From assembly GCA_036245525.1 (NCBI GenBank), contig BTPG01000005.1:180268698-180332697 (forward strand): 64,000 nt of DNA. The letters run 5' to 3'. Made by a program: the position numbers and the translations under genes. The notes under the pieces are model-generated. The model was not told the origin of the DNA. It did not search any database and worked only from the letters and a program-made list of their open reading frames with translations. The stretch's first letter is position 1. Each line of letters starts with the position of its first letter. The stretch is from Semisulcospira habei. Lineage: Eukaryota > Mollusca > Gastropoda > Semisulcospiridae. Positions 19,757 to 30,783 of the stretch are shown piece by piece.

Positions 19757-19883
19757 AGTCGGAAGGTCATCATCACTAAGTCATGGTCGCTTCCAATGTC
19801 TGCTCCCGGAAAACGTCTTGTCTTGGCAATGTTCACACTGGTTTGGAAGCGTTTAGTGTCTTAGTGATGATGACCTTCTGACT
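19757..19883. repeat. Inverted repeat with GAAGGTCATCATCACTAAG arms
   Basis: Arms at 19762-19782 and 19857-19878 enclose about 75 bp that itself holds GCTTCCAA/TTGGAAGC. It may be a separate MITE between PAL-H and the LINE. Confidence 0.6.
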
Positions 19884-21475
19884 CCTCTTAAAGAAAGTCA
19901 ACAAGCAGGGTCCCACCAGAATTAAGTTCGACCTCGAGAAGCTAAAAAACCCAGAGGTAGCGGAAGCCTTCCAGGCAAAGGTAGGAGGACAATTTGCGCC
20001 ACTGTTACTTCTGGGTGCAGAAGACACGGATGTGGACACGCTGATCGACACATTTAACACTGCTGTAACCCAAACAGCTACTGAGTGAGATCCTTGGCAA
20101 ACACCGACAAGCAAAGAAACCTTGGGTTACAGCTGACATCTTTGTTCTATGTGACAAGCGTCGAGAATTTTAAAAAAATCAAAGGTAGAAGGAGCTAAGC
20201 AATACAGGGAAATTAACCAGGATATCAAGAAAAGCTCATGCAAAGGCAACGAATAAGTGGATTAAATATCAGTGTAAACACGTAGAAGAAAATCTGAACA
20301 AAAATAATAGCAAAAAAAGCATACCAGCTGGTGAAAGACCTGACCAGTGTAAAACAAGGACACTCCTCGATCATTCAAGATAGTGAAGGGAACTGTCTCA
20401 GTTACGGAAGACCAAGACATACAGAAGAGATGGACAGAGTACTGCTCAGATTTGTACAACCACCGAGCTACAGGGGACCCAGGCATACTTGTCAACCCAC
20501 CAGTGACCAACAATGGCAACTATCCCATCCGCCGAGAAGAAGCAGAGGCTGCAGTGAAGTCGCTGAAAAAAGGGAAGGCAGCAGGAGCAGAGCTAATCCA
20601 AGAAGGGGGAGAAGACATGATAAGCGCTTACCAACAATCTACAAAAACATCTGGCAGTCAGGGGATTGGCCCACACCATGGACCCAATCACTTATAATAA
20701 CTCTTCCCCAACTTAAACAATGCCAGAATTATCGCACGATCAGTCTTACATACCACCCAAGCAAAGTCATGTTAAAGATCCTACTGAACAGGCTGAGGCC
20801 ACAGGCAGAGGAAATCATAGCTGAGGAACAGGCTGGCTTCAGACCAGGGCGCAGCACAACTAAGCAGATCGTCAACCTGAGAGTTCTATGTGAGAGGTAC
20901 CTCCAGCACCAGTAAGACCTCTATCATTATCATGTCTTTGTGGATTTTAAGAAGGCGTTTGACAGGGTGTGGCATGCAGCTCTTTGGTCCACCATGAAGT
21001 TATACAACATCAATGCCAACCTGATCAAAGTCATAGAAACCCTTTACAACAAGGCCACTAGCGCAGTCTGCTTCAACAGCAAAATAGGAAATTGGTTTAG
21101 GACAACAGTCGGAGTCAGACAGGGCGGCTGCTTGCTCTCACATACTCTTTTCAACATATTCCTGGAAAGAATCATGACAGACGCTTTGTAAGATCATGAA
21201 AGAACTGTCCGTATTGAAGGAAGAACAATCACGAACTTGTGCTTTGCCGACGACATTGATGGCCTTGCAGGAACAGAGAAGGAGCTAGTTCAGCTGGTGG
21301 AAAAGCTGGACAGTACAGCCATTGCGTTTGGGATGGAAATCAGTGCAGAGAAGACAAAAATGATGACCAATAACACCATTGGCATTGGCAATGAATCATG
21401 ATTCAGGGCAAAAACTGGAAACAGTTTTAATAAATTTAAATACTTAGGCGCCATTGTGACAGATGTGTTTCCCAT
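19880..21475 (+). mobile_element. LINE ORF2 fragment (RTE-like reverse transcriptase), decayed
   Basis: Reverse transcriptase motifs appear in order across several frames: SLKKGKAAGAE, then [46 protein letters not shown] and CFADDID (catalytic Asp pair), MEISAEKTKM and FKYLGAI. The endonuclease part and the 3' end beyond the thumb are missing. Stops and frameshifts are numerous. The protein type matches the LINE at 55572-56814 but is clearly a different, older lineage. Confidence 0.85.
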
Positions 21476-21514
21476 GATTTCAATAATGTCGCATTTGTTT
21501 TGCTCGTCAGTATG
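21476..21514. repeat. PAL-H half copy at the LINE right edge
   Basis: AATGTCGCATTTGTTTTGCT-CGTCAGTATGG equals the right arm of 19637-19747. The LINE thus lies between two PAL-H arms. Confidence 0.7.
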
Positions 21515-21554
21515 GATGCCTGTCTTACATTTCCAACTGTTAGGGTCGTGTCAG

Positions 21555-21724
21555 GTGCTCTGAGGTTTCGCCTGCCGGAGCCGCCTTATCTTTGTACGGG
21601 AGTTCGCGATGCTACAGAGTTCGGACCTCAGTGTCCCCAGGCAGGATGGACGGGGCCTGGTCCACTGGAGGCTGCGTTTCCAAGCAATGAAGACTGTCTA
21701 TATCTAAACGTCGATACACCTAAA
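21555..21724 (+). pseudogene. C2 exon 2
   Basis: It encodes GALRFRLPEPPYLCTGVRDA, then FGPQCPQAGWTGPGPLEAA and [13 protein letters not shown]. Acceptor GTCAG is fine. The donor position reads AAAAGAAAG with no GT. Confidence 0.82.
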
Positions 21725-21839
21725 AGAAAGTTTGTAAACGCCCCGTGAAGGCAATGACAGTAAATCCATCTTTGTGAAAAGCTAATTTTCATTGTAACTA
21801 TACAACGAAAATCTAGCTTTTCACAAACTGGGCTTACTG

Positions 21840-24800
21840 CAGTGATGAAGCTCTATGTCCGTGCATAGAGTTCACACAGGGTTTTTGTATGGTACGGTCT
21901 TGTCAGCGGTTTGTCTTGTGACACATATCCCATGTATGCACGAGGTCACGTGCAATCTTAAAGAAAGCGTTTTGCATGGAGTTTAAGGCGGGAGTTCAGT
22001 CTAACCATAACTCAAGGATAGTTAGTGCGGGCATTTCTGTCAGTGAGGACGGACGTATGTTGGATATGCTAGCCGTATTCCAAGACTCTGAAACCTAGAA
22101 TTCAGGTATGTTTTTATATGTATTATTGACAGCTGCTGAGTTAAAGATAGTATGCGTTCGTAAGAGCTAATTCGGTTGTGTAGCGTTGATTTGGTTCAGT
22201 TTTGTCGGTTTGGAATTCGTTGAGATAACCGGTGATTTTCCTATGTAGTTATTTACCGAAGTGGATAACTAGGTCATGTGAGGTGTGTATGCCTAAGTCG
22301 TCATGAAGGTAGTACGTGGTTAAGTATAGTCTTTTCCAATGTATGGAATAATGTATGGCGAGAGTGTAGGTTATAGTCTGTTTCAATGTCGTGACAGAGT
22401 TATGGTGTGTTGCGAAAGTCATTGGTTCGTGTTAGAGCTGTTCTTAATTAGACGAACTTTTGATCGGCAAACCTAAATATGAGAAGATCGGCGATCTTTT
22501 GGTTTGTTTCTTAATTGAGGTTGAACAAACCTAGGCGAACTTCAGCAAACCAGGTTTGCCATGGTTCTCTTTCTTAACTGAAGTGCTTGATTCGGCGTAC
22601 TTACTCTCTGCGAAGGTGTTCAAAGGCTTCGCGATTTGGACGATTTTTGTTTTTGTACTCCTTACAGTAGCGATCCCACGAACAGCGTTGGCCTCCCACA
22701 AATCAATAAAAATAGGTCTTGTTCTTCGCACGAATGAAATATCGCCGTCCGCCATAGTTGTTTGAATAGGTGACTATCTTCTTATCTCCAACGCAGAAGA
22801 GGGTAAAAGTTTTGACCTATCAGAGAAAACGTTCGCCTTGGAATGCTCAACACCTACAGCGAACTTTTTCCGACAGCGAACTATGGTTTGCCGGGGTTCG
22901 TGAACTACTTAGAACTGGGTGCGCCGTATCTTTAGATCGTTCAATTAAGAACCAACCAGGTTCGCCCGAGATTGTGAACTCTAGATCGTCAAAGTTCGCA
23001 AACTAAAGTTCGATAAATTAAGAACATGCTTTAAGCGAACGCCGGAGCGTGTTCGTCTCAGGTTTTCGTAGCCGGGTGTATCGACGGACGTGAGACGTTA
23101 TTGTCTCTGGTTTGAGATCTGTCAGAGGACTCCTCCTAAGGGTCGTGTTTCGAATGTTCCCCTTCAGTTCAAGCCACGTATTAAATCGCCAGTTGGCAGA
23201 GGTAAGCCATCAATCATTCAGTACAGCGTGGTTTTATAACTGTTGGTAGAACCGTTCCATTCACTTCACTTGGGGGTGAAGGGATCTGTCCGCAGGTTTT
23301 GCCCACCAGTCGGGTTGGCCGGACTTGGATGAGTTTTGTTGCGGAAAGAAGTGCCGCTCACCACCCAGTATTTAGGTAGGTCGGACACTGTTGATTCGCT
23401 ATAGCGCCATTGGGCGAGAGTGGATGCCCGTCGTTGGGTCGTTTTCATTTTCCAAAGATATCAACGTGTTTGCTGATCTGTTTTTGCGTTCGCCGTGCGA
23501 CCAGAAAGTGTGCGTTGAGGTTTAAGACTGTTTTTTTTTTTTTTTTTTTTTTCTCTCTCTTTTGTTCTGTGAGGGTAGTGTATTGCGTTCAATTAGTCTT
23601 CAAAAGAAACTCGGTCGTTTCTTTTTTTTTTTTTTCCTCGGGAAGGGGGAATTGTGATGAAGTTCTATGCCCGTGCATAGAGTTCACACAGGGTTTTTGT
23701 ATGGTACGGTCTTGTCAGCGGTTTGTCTTGTGACAAATATCCCGTGTATGCACGAGGTCACGTGCAATCTTAAAGAAAGCGTTTTGCACGGAGTTTTAGG
23801 CGGGAGTTCAGTCTAACCATAACTCAAGGATAGTTAGTGCGGGCTTTTCTGTCAGTGAGGACGGACGTATGACAGATATGCTAGCCGTATTCTAAGACTC
23901 GGAAACCTAGAATTCAGGTATGTTTTTATATTGTTATTGACAGCTGCTGAGTTAAAGATAATATGCGTTAGTACGAGTTAATACGGTTGTGTAGCGGTGA
24001 TTTGGTTCAGTTATGTCGGTTTGAAATTCGTTGAGATAACCGGTGATTTTCCTTTGTAGTTATTTACCGAGATGGATAACTAGGGAATGCGAGGTGTGTA
24101 TGCCTAAGTCGTTATGAAGGTAGTACGTGGTTAAGTATAGTCTTTCCAAAGTATGGAATAATGTATGGCGAGAGTGTCAGGTTATAGTCTGTTTCAATGT
24201 AGTGACAGAGTTATGGTGTGTTGCGAAAGTGGTTCGTGTTATAAAGCACGTGTGTGTGAATAAACGTGTGAGAGTTATTTGTATCAGCCAGGTTAAGTAA
24301 GGTACTTCATATTATCTAAGTTGTGTGTGTGTTGCAAGTGTTATGATGTCAGGACTTTGTGTACAGAGTTCTTGTGTTTAGCGGAGCGACGTGACGCCGA
24401 GACGTCGGTGAACGGAAGCTGCCGCCAGAGGGACCTATCGTGAGATCATTTCATCACTCGAGGAGTGTAGCGTTGATTTGGTTCAGTTATGTCGGTTTGG
24501 AATTCGTTGAGATAACCGGTGATTTTCCTATGTAGCTATTTACCGAAATGGATAACTAGGGAATGTGAGGTGTGTATGCCTAAGTCGTTATGAAGGTAGT
24601 ACGTGGTTAAGTAAAGTCTTTTCCAATGTATGTAATAATGTATGGCGAGAGTGTCAGGTTATAGTCTGTTTCAATGTAGTGACAGAGTTATGGTGTGTTG
24701 CGAAAGTGGTTCGTGTTATGAAGCACGTGTGTGTGAATAAACGTGTGAGAGTTATTTGTATCGGCCAGGTTACGTAAGGTACTTCATATTATCTAAGTTG

Positions 24801-25318
24801 TGTGTATGTTGCAAGTGTTATGATGTCAGGACTTTGTGTACAGAGTTCTTGTGTTTAGCGGAGCGACGTGACGCCGAGACGTCGGTCAACGGAGGCTGCC
24901 GCCAGAGGGGACCTATCGTGAGATCATTTCATCACTCGAGGAGTGAGCGACCGGTGCCTAGACACCCGTGTCATCAGAGCGGACTGCCGCCTACGGGGGC
25001 GAGTCGGGAGGACGTCCACGGTACGAGAAACGGGGGACTGCTCAGAAGCGTGCGACCCGAGGAACTACACGCCTAGACGTGGAAGGACAGATCGTTGCAG
25101 AACGATAACACCAGTGAAACAGGTTTTGATTGTGAGGACAATTACCTAGCCTAACTTTTACGTTGTGTATATGTATGCGGTGTTGATGTGCTTGTAGTGA
25201 GAAGTGTATGGTGTGAAGAATCGTTTGAGTTTATGTTATTTGTTTTGTAAAAGTAAAATGGTATAGAAGAAATAGAAATAGTGTTCTAGTTGTACTGCGT
25301 GAATGGCGCCCGACCGAG
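21840..25318 (+). mobile_element. LTR-retrotransposon remnants, LTR family L1
   Basis: Two long similar segments start TGATGAAG.TCTATG (21852 and 23654) and run in parallel to about 22434 and 24242, consistent with two LTRs. The second is preceded by a purine tract (GGGAAGGGGGA, about 23640-23650). It is followed by TGGCGCCCGACCGAG (25304-25318), which looks like a tRNA primer-binding site. Part of the second LTR (23990-24456) is tandemly repeated at 24465-24945. Sequence 23026-23520 between the LTRs is presumably decayed internal DNA; I cannot identify gag or pol. Confidence 0.6.
22440..23025. mobile_element. 586-bp MITE inserted in the first L1 LTR
   Basis: The ends are inverted: GTTCTTAATT..CGAACTTT and AAAGTTCG..AATTAAGAAC, with many GTTCGC/GCGAAC submotifs. 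LTR similarity stops exactly at the left end. No coding sequence is apparent. Confidence 0.65.
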
Positions 25319-25449
25319 TCAGTGGCGGTGCATGCGTCTGTTGTGCTGAGAGTCTCAGTGTACGTGCGACTGGGGAGACCGAGTCTGCATGCGTTACACT
25401 GCCGCAAAGCAGATTTGGTGCATGCACTTTAATTCAAACATTGACTTTT

Positions 25450-25562
25450 AAACCCTTTACTGCTGAAACACAGCGTGCAAATACAACAAACAGACCTTCA
25501 TGTGCCCATGCACCAATGGGGGTTCATGTGGGTCAATCAGTGCCTCGTACCGGTTCCATTCA
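25450..25562. repeat. PAL-B-related palindrome, diverged
   Basis: TTAAACCCTTTACTGCTGAA, then CAGACCTTCATGTGCCCATG and a return arm GGGTTCATGTGGGTCA. Confidence 0.5.
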
Positions 25563-25599
25563 TATCTGCTTTCCTCACGCGCAGAAGAACTGTTTGGAA

Positions 25600-25735
25600 A
25601 ACGTTAAACGTTTAGGGCTTAACGTCTTTTCTCCACCACGAAGGTGATTTCAAAGACGGGGCACCGAATGAGGTCTGAACAAATTTTGACCCCAGATGGA
25701 TTGGCTGAACCCCGGGACCTTTCCGCGGACCTTTC
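25600..25735 (-). mobile_element. SINE-1, partial
   Basis: The body (CCACCACGAAGGTGATTTC, GGGGCACCGAA on the + strand) is clear. The tRNA head is degraded: the B-box region reads GGCTGAACCCCGGGACC. Confidence 0.65.
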
Positions 25736-26095
25736 AACTCTGGGACACATGGATATCAGATAATAAAGGTATAATTTCTCACGCTTTAAACATTGTTGCT
25801 CAATTTATAGAACTAGTACTGTCAACTCTATGTGATATTTTTATACCTATCCAGTCCTAGCACAGAAAGAAACTCTTTCGCCTGTAGACCACAGCTGAAT
25901 GAGCAAAGGGGAATTACTCAACACTGCATGGATGAGCACGTGAAACAAAGAATTAGATCCCCTTGCCTATGTGTTGGCACATGTTTACCCGAGCACGATG
26001 CAATCGACGATAAACTACTCGAGACTCAACATGAATATCCTGACCGCGACATAAGGCGCATAACATGAGTGCATCACCATGGGAAGGTCTCGGTG

Positions 26096-26176
26096 TACCT
26101 TATCCCCACACCGGCTGTCTCCTTCGATTCGCTGCGCTGATCATGCGCAGCGAATCGGTAGAGACAACCAATGTGC
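26096..26176. repeat. PAL-F palindrome
   Basis: CACACCGGCTGTCTCCTTCG folds on CGGTAGAGACAACCAATGTG around GCGCTGATCATGCGC. Confidence 0.78.
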
Positions 26177-26285
26177 ATGGCCAGTTGAGTGGGCTGGCCA
26201 ACTCAGTGGTGCGGGCTATAATAAGAAAGGTGCAAAGGCATCGGTAGGGATCTTTACCTGCCGGCCTTGCACCTTGTCTTTTATA

Positions 26286-26420
26286 TATAATGGAACATGG
26301 CTACAAATTGGACGCAGCAAGAGGCATAGATCCTCATGAACCCCCGCAGTTGTGGGGGCTCGTGAGGATCTATACCTCTTGCTGTTGCAGGGTGGTTTTC
26401 AATAATTCTGGGCAGAGAAT
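26286..26420. repeat. PAL-B MITE (C2 intron 2)
   Basis: The core is GCAAGAGGCATAGATCCTCA..GTGAGGATCTATACCTCTTGC around CCCCCGCAGTTGTGGGGG. It ends about 60 nt before pseudo-exon 3. Confidence 0.8.
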
Positions 26421-26481
26421 AGGATATTATTTTCAACTTGTCCTCACACCGGTGCATACTTGATTTCTTCGGCAATTGCAG

Positions 26482-26646
26482 ACCGTACCAGTGGGAAAGG
26501 AAGGCTGCCGGAAATGGTGTGGCCGGGAACACCGTGGCTGGTGGGGGGTGGGGGGGGGGGGGACGGGCAACACGTTCAACGGCACACAGCTTGCGGCTCG
26601 CGGGGTCAGTGGTGGCGGTCACTATTAACTACAGACAGCACATTGG
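26482..26646 (+). pseudogene. C2 exon 3, frameshifted
   Basis: Fragments [22 protein letters not shown] and the VTINYR equivalent appear in three frames. A run of about 12 G replaces the HGG codons, so the oxyanion hole is destroyed. Confidence 0.78.
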
Positions 26647-26714
26647 GTAATGTGTCATTATTGATGTTGTGGTGATAGTGGTTTTGTTGTCATGGTGATG
26701 GTGGTGGTACGCTA

Positions 26715-26927
26715 TTAACTCATTCAGCCCGATGGCCGTTATTCCCACATTTTGGAGGCGTCATCCTATAACTATGCACGAGTTGCAGGAGATGGATCGA
26801 TCATGATAATTTAAGGGCAGTGCCAGATTAGCTTGGCACCGACAGCGCCAAGCTAATCCAACACTACCCTTGAATTATCATGGTCGATCCATCTCCTGTT
26901 GTAGTGCGTCAGGGCTGAATGGGTTAA
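26715..26927. repeat. PAL-A MITE, full length
   Basis: TTAACTCATTCAGCCCGATG to GGGCTGAATGGGTTAA. The core loop is GGCACCGACAGCGCC; one arm has a deletion. Confidence 0.88.
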
Positions 26928-26955
26928 GAATGTTAGACCCTTCGAGTCAAACTCC

Positions 26956-27041
26956 TTAACCCTTTGCGTGTCGGTAGAGCCGGTTTTAGTCGCGGTGATT
27001 CATTTGCGTGACAGTAGCGATACCGATACTCAAAGGGTTAA
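26956..27041. repeat. PAL-C MITE
   Basis: TTAACCCTTTGCGTGTCGGT to ACCGATACTCAAAGGGTTAA. The centre is lost. Confidence 0.8.
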
Positions 27042-27483
27042 TGCTGAATGTTACATACACCTGTCCGAAACTTTTTGATTTTCCGTTCATGAGACTCCCT
27101 CTGACACTTTGCTTCCTTTTAACTTGGTAGCGATCGCGTCACACTTGTTACATCCCTCAATCCGTTACGCACGTTTTGTACTCGCCCTTTCAAAGCGTTT
27201 TGTTCATCTTTCTTGCTAGGACGAAACATTTTTAAATATATTTTTTCTTAGTGTAATAAATATGAAGCAATATTATATTTTATATGAAAAAATATATATA
27301 TATAATATAATTATCCAATTCATTACTGAACTTCGTCTACTTTTGCTTCATAGATTTAGGTCAAAGGGAGGGGTGGGGGGGAGGGGGGAGTGTTAGTGGA
27401 CTCTACGATTTGACTAATCATAACCAAGCATGTATCTCAAGCAATACAAATTGTATCTGAATAGCTTTTTTTAGAAATCAAAC

Positions 27484-27770
27484 TGTAGGTCAAACTTGCA
27501 TGTGTTTCGACGAAACCAGTGGGTTAAACCCCTGGAGTCACTTGCATGAGCAAGCTTAGTCCTGCACCAGCCACTAAGCAAGGTGCTCCGTTATAGCGAC
27601 GCACCTTGCTTAGTGGCTGGTGCAGGACTAAGCTCGCTCATGCAACTAGCCTCTGGAACAAAGTCGCGTGCTTGACCGGACATTTAATCCACTTTTCTTT
27701 CTTTTCTTTTTTTTTTCCTGGGTGGGGGGGGGGGGGGGGGGTTGTCGATACACGTGCAGTTATTTCCAAA
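27484..27770. repeat. PAL-I element split by PAL-G
   Basis: The left arm GTAGGTCAAACTTGCATGTG and a right arm ending near ACACGTGCAGTTATTTCC are separated by a complete PAL-G (27541-27656) and a C/T-G run. Confidence 0.6.
27541..27656. repeat. PAL-G palindrome without minisatellite
   Basis: ACTTGCATGAGCAAGCTTAG and its inverse meet at GCTCCGTTATAGCGACGC. This compact form shows the ancestral element before the 25-bp repeat expanded in B and D. Confidence 0.85.
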
Positions 27771-27833
27771 CGACGTATGTTGTGTGGATTGTCACAGTGA
27801 ACGCCGCACGACGGAAGCATGTGTAGATCAGTC

Positions 27834-28024
27834 TTAACACCTTCACCGCAACATCTGAAATCTTGGTTCATTCAACGACCACAAGCCAACTCCGTCCAAG
27901 AAACGTGGATGCAAATAGGTCTTGGCAAGAGTCATAGATCCTCATGAGACCCCGCAGTCGAGGATCTATGTCTTTTGCAGTTGGATCGTGTTCACGTTTT
28001 TTTTCTCGGCAATGAAGGGGTTAA
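27834..28024. repeat. PAL-B MITE
   Basis: TTAACACCTTCACCGCAACA to GGCAATGAAGGGGTTAA. The inner core is shortened (CCTCATGAGACCCCGCAGTC then GAGGATCTATG). Confidence 0.8.
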
Positions 28025-28443
28025 CCGAAAGCCCTGCACTGAAAAATGTGTCTGAAATGCAGATTTCGGAGTTTGTCAGGTTTGCGTTTGCTGATACTCG
28101 TTTGTCACCACCTCCTACAAAACTTGGTGCTGTAAGCTGGGGTGCTTATCCTCCAGGCACTCACAGACGGCGCACACAAGCACACGCACGCATGCAATCA
28201 CTCTGCACCCCCTCCACACGCTATCAACATATGAGAGGAAGAGTGAGTTTATATGTGATTTTTGGCAAAAAGAATAAAAAAAACCAAAACAATAGCAGTT
28301 CCCATTGTGCTAGTGGTACTTAGTCGTTATGTAACACTTCCAAAATTCAGGAAAGGCGCACATTATCCTATCTAGGAGAACAAGTGGAATATTTGATCCA
28401 AAATGAAGAAAGCCAACCAATCTTCGGCCCACCATAACGGCTA

Positions 28444-28667
28444 TTAACCCCTATCATACTGAGGCTAAAAGCTTCAAATTTGTACACTGCCATATGCAAG
28501 CTACATTATAGTACTTACGGATAAGGACATGGACCAATGGCTTTAGTTAAAGGGTGGTGCCAGAATAGATTGGCGCCTAGAGGCGCCAAGCTATTCCGAC
28601 ACTACCCTTGAACTATTTTAGTCAAACTTATTTCACACACTGGTGTATTCCGAATGATAAGGGCTAA
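28444..28667. repeat. PAL-A MITE
   Basis: TTAACCCCTATCATACTGAG to GATAAGGGCTAA. The core is TAAAGGGTGGTGCCAGAATA around GGCGCCTAGAGGCGCC. Confidence 0.75.
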
Positions 28668-29185
28668 CAATTCACAAGTTACGTTTTGCGAAGTGGTCGG
28701 AATGCACAACGGAGGCATCGGCGGAGGTATTCGGATAACTTCGGCTAAGTTTTTTGTCTTCGGAATTGGCAGTGCGTGCATTGACAAGTCGCTTAGAACT
28801 TCGGCCTTTGTCTGCCTCAGACGATTGGTTTTTCGGGATCAAGGCGATCAAAACCAGGGACACGCAACATAGCTCAGTGCTAAAGATACTTTTAGGCACT
28901 TTTAGGAAAGTTCGAAACAGACGGTCAGTGAACGGCAGATGCTAAATATAAAAGTAAAATTAGAAGGGTAGACAATAACAAATGCAGGAGTTAAATAAGT
29001 AAAAATTATATAACACTAAATGTGATAATTTAGATAGGTATATTAGGTATATTGACAGAACATTTGAAGCGAGACACGCTGTGGGAAGGCAGGAGGTGAT
29101 GAAAAGGCTTTGCGCTGTACAAGACCTTGGTGAAAAAAACATCGGACATTAACGAGATACTAATATCCCAGTAGACCCGCAAAGG

Positions 29186-29250
29186 TCCTCGGGCCGACGT
29201 CGGCCGCAGTGAGCCCGCGCACAACTGCGGCCGACGACGGCCTGAGGATC
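29186..29250. repeat. PAL-E palindrome, shortened
   Basis: GGGCCGACGTCGGCCGCAGT folds on ACTGCGGCCGACGACGGCC. The inner GCGCAC loop arm is lost on one side. Confidence 0.7.
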
Positions 29251-29599
29251 TTTTGCTTACGGGGGATGGGTCTTAACATACACATTTGTATGTACAAATG
29301 TTCTAAAAAACAAAACAAAAAACAAAACAGTCCGCCGTGAGACTGAACTAAAGTATTGGCGTGCGCCGCACATATAATCAAATGGAATATTTACAAAGTT
29401 TCAGTACAAACAGCGTTGAATTCGTAGTATCGTGAAAGATGCACGAGGTTTAGTATTCCATCTTTTCACTTCCATTCCCGTCTGCTGCACGCTTGTCTGC
29501 ATCCCATCTTCGGGGCTTTTGATCCATCATTTCAGAAATTCCTATTCAATCATCTTCCCATTTCTATTTTTCATTATACTATATGTGAATTCGGACTGT

Positions 29600-29960
29600 A
29601 CGGCTTGGAATCTGATCAAGCTTTCCATCAACTGCATCCTCTTAGTCTCCAATAAAAGGCTTCGCTCTGTACAAGACCTTGGCGATGCCCAACTTCTTCT
29701 CCACACGTACAGCTCACGTGGCTCAGGTAGCATACTTTCCATCTGCTGGTAAAAGAACCCAGCTTCACTGGTTTCGTTTATTTATAGATCACCTTACTGC
29801 AACAAATCTTCATCATCCTTACAGTCTCCAATAAAAGGCTTTACTTTGTACAAGACCTTGGCGATGTCAACTTCTTCTTTCCAGACTTTCTGATCAGCTG
29901 CATAAACTCACTGGTTTCGCTTATTAATAGATGTCGTTCCGCCGGGTGACTGGGTCTGGT
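29600..29960 (-). pseudogene. Decayed repeats of the 30-kb helical exon
   Basis: On the minus strand, SPRSCTERSLLLETKRMQLM and ESLIR recur here (about 29600-29700, 29830-29880) and in traces at about 29094-29135. These match the unit in the adjacent exon. Stops separate them, so they look like broken duplicated exon pieces. Confidence 0.5.
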
Positions 29961-30515
29961 GCAACGTCCGCAAAAGGAATACTGCAATCTCTGTGAGGTA
30001 ACCTTCGCATTTTCGACGATGCGCCGCTGTGTTTCATGTCTGATCAAGCTTTCCATCAACTGCATCTCCTTAGTCTTCAATAAAAGGCTTCGCTCTGTAC
30101 AAGACCTTGGCAATGTCAACTTCTTTTCCACACATACCAGCTCACGTAGCTCACGTAGCACGCTTTCCATCTGCTGGTAAAAGAACCGAGCCTCGCTGGT
30201 TTCGTTTATTAATAGATGTCGTTGCGGGTTGGGTCTGCTGCTATGGCTTTGAGCTGTGTCGGCAATTAAACTCTGGCATCTCTCTAAGAGAACCTTCGTA
30301 TTTTCGACGATGCGCTGTGCTTCAGGTCCGAGCGCTGTCAAACCCGAAACGCCATCACTACACTGAGTGTTTACGGTTGATTTTGATTCACGTGCACGTG
30401 CCACCTGACATTTCACCTGGTGCTTAATGACCTGTAGCTTCCTGAAGTTTGTCTTGCATTGGGCAGCGTCGACCAGACCCAAGAGAATGTTGTGAACAGT
30501 GTTGTTATAGCCGAC
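29841..30515 (-). CDS. Putative exon, helical repeat protein of unknown function
   Basis: The minus-strand frame follows an acceptor (TTTTTCAG/TCGGC) at 30515 with the same entry phase as the CARD exon. It reads GYNNTVHNILLGLVDAAQ, then FRKLQVIKHQVKCQVARA, and a repeated unit. The unit is (Q)RIVEN(T/A)KV..., ...RHLLI(N/S)ETSE..., ...KKLT(L/S)PRSCT. It is rich in Leu, Glu, Lys and Arg and likely alpha-helical or coiled coil. I recognise no family. It could be a further exon of the CARD gene's neighbour or a fragment of a related gene. Confidence 0.45.
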   Translation of the reverse strand, partial: VGYNNTVHNILLGLVDAAQCKTNFRKLQVIKHQVKCQVARARESKSTVNTQCSDGVSGLTALGPEAQRIVENTKVLLERCQSLIADTAQSHSSRPNPQRHLLINETSEARFFYQQMESVLRELRELVCVEKKLTLPRSCTERSLLLKTKEMQLMESLIRHETQRRIVENAKVTSQRLQYSFCGRCTRPSHPAERHLLISETSEFMQLIRKSGKKKLTSPRSCTK

Positions 30516-30566
30516 TGAAAAAGACACAGACGTACTGTTTTGACGGCATATTTTGAGACAAATTTG

Positions 30567-30783
30567 TTACCTCAGTCATTCAGCCCGCCGCACATATATC
30601 CCAAATTTGGAGGCGTCATCTAAAGACTATGCACCTGTTGCAGGAGATGGATCGACCATCATAATTCAAGGGCAGTGCTAGATTAGCTTGGCGCCGACAG
30701 GCTCCAAGCTAATCTGGCACTACCCTTGAATTATCATGGTCGACCCATCTCCTGCTGTAGGGCGTCAGGGCTGAATGGATTAC
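30567..30783. repeat. PAL-A MITE
   Basis: TCAGTCATTCAGCCCGCCGC to GTCAGGGCTGAATGGATTA. The core loop is GGCGCCGACAGGCTCC. It ends about 50 nt upstream of the acceptor at 30515. Confidence 0.88.

Larger units (their letters stand above)
18819..26646 (+). pseudogene. Esterase copy C2, 5' fragment (degenerate exons 1-3)
   Basis: Three decayed exons: exon 1 at 18819-18973, exon 2 at 21555-21724 and exon 3 at 26482-26646. Exon 1 has lost about 30 nt (the GDNSYVDTF segment), which breaks the frame. Exon 2 is open but lacks a GT donor. Exon 3 is frameshifted by a G-run. The introns are swollen by a LINE (19880-21470) and an LTR-type element (21840-25318). The following esterase exon in order is exon 4 at 48239, so C2 and the 48239-52856 exons may be one ancestral gene split by later insertions. 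Confidence 0.72.

Noticed and set aside
29841..30527. Start codon of the 228-codon minus-strand frame
   Set aside because: The ATG lies in the pyrimidine-rich stretch before a good acceptor (TTTTTCAG at 30515), so it is probably intron.
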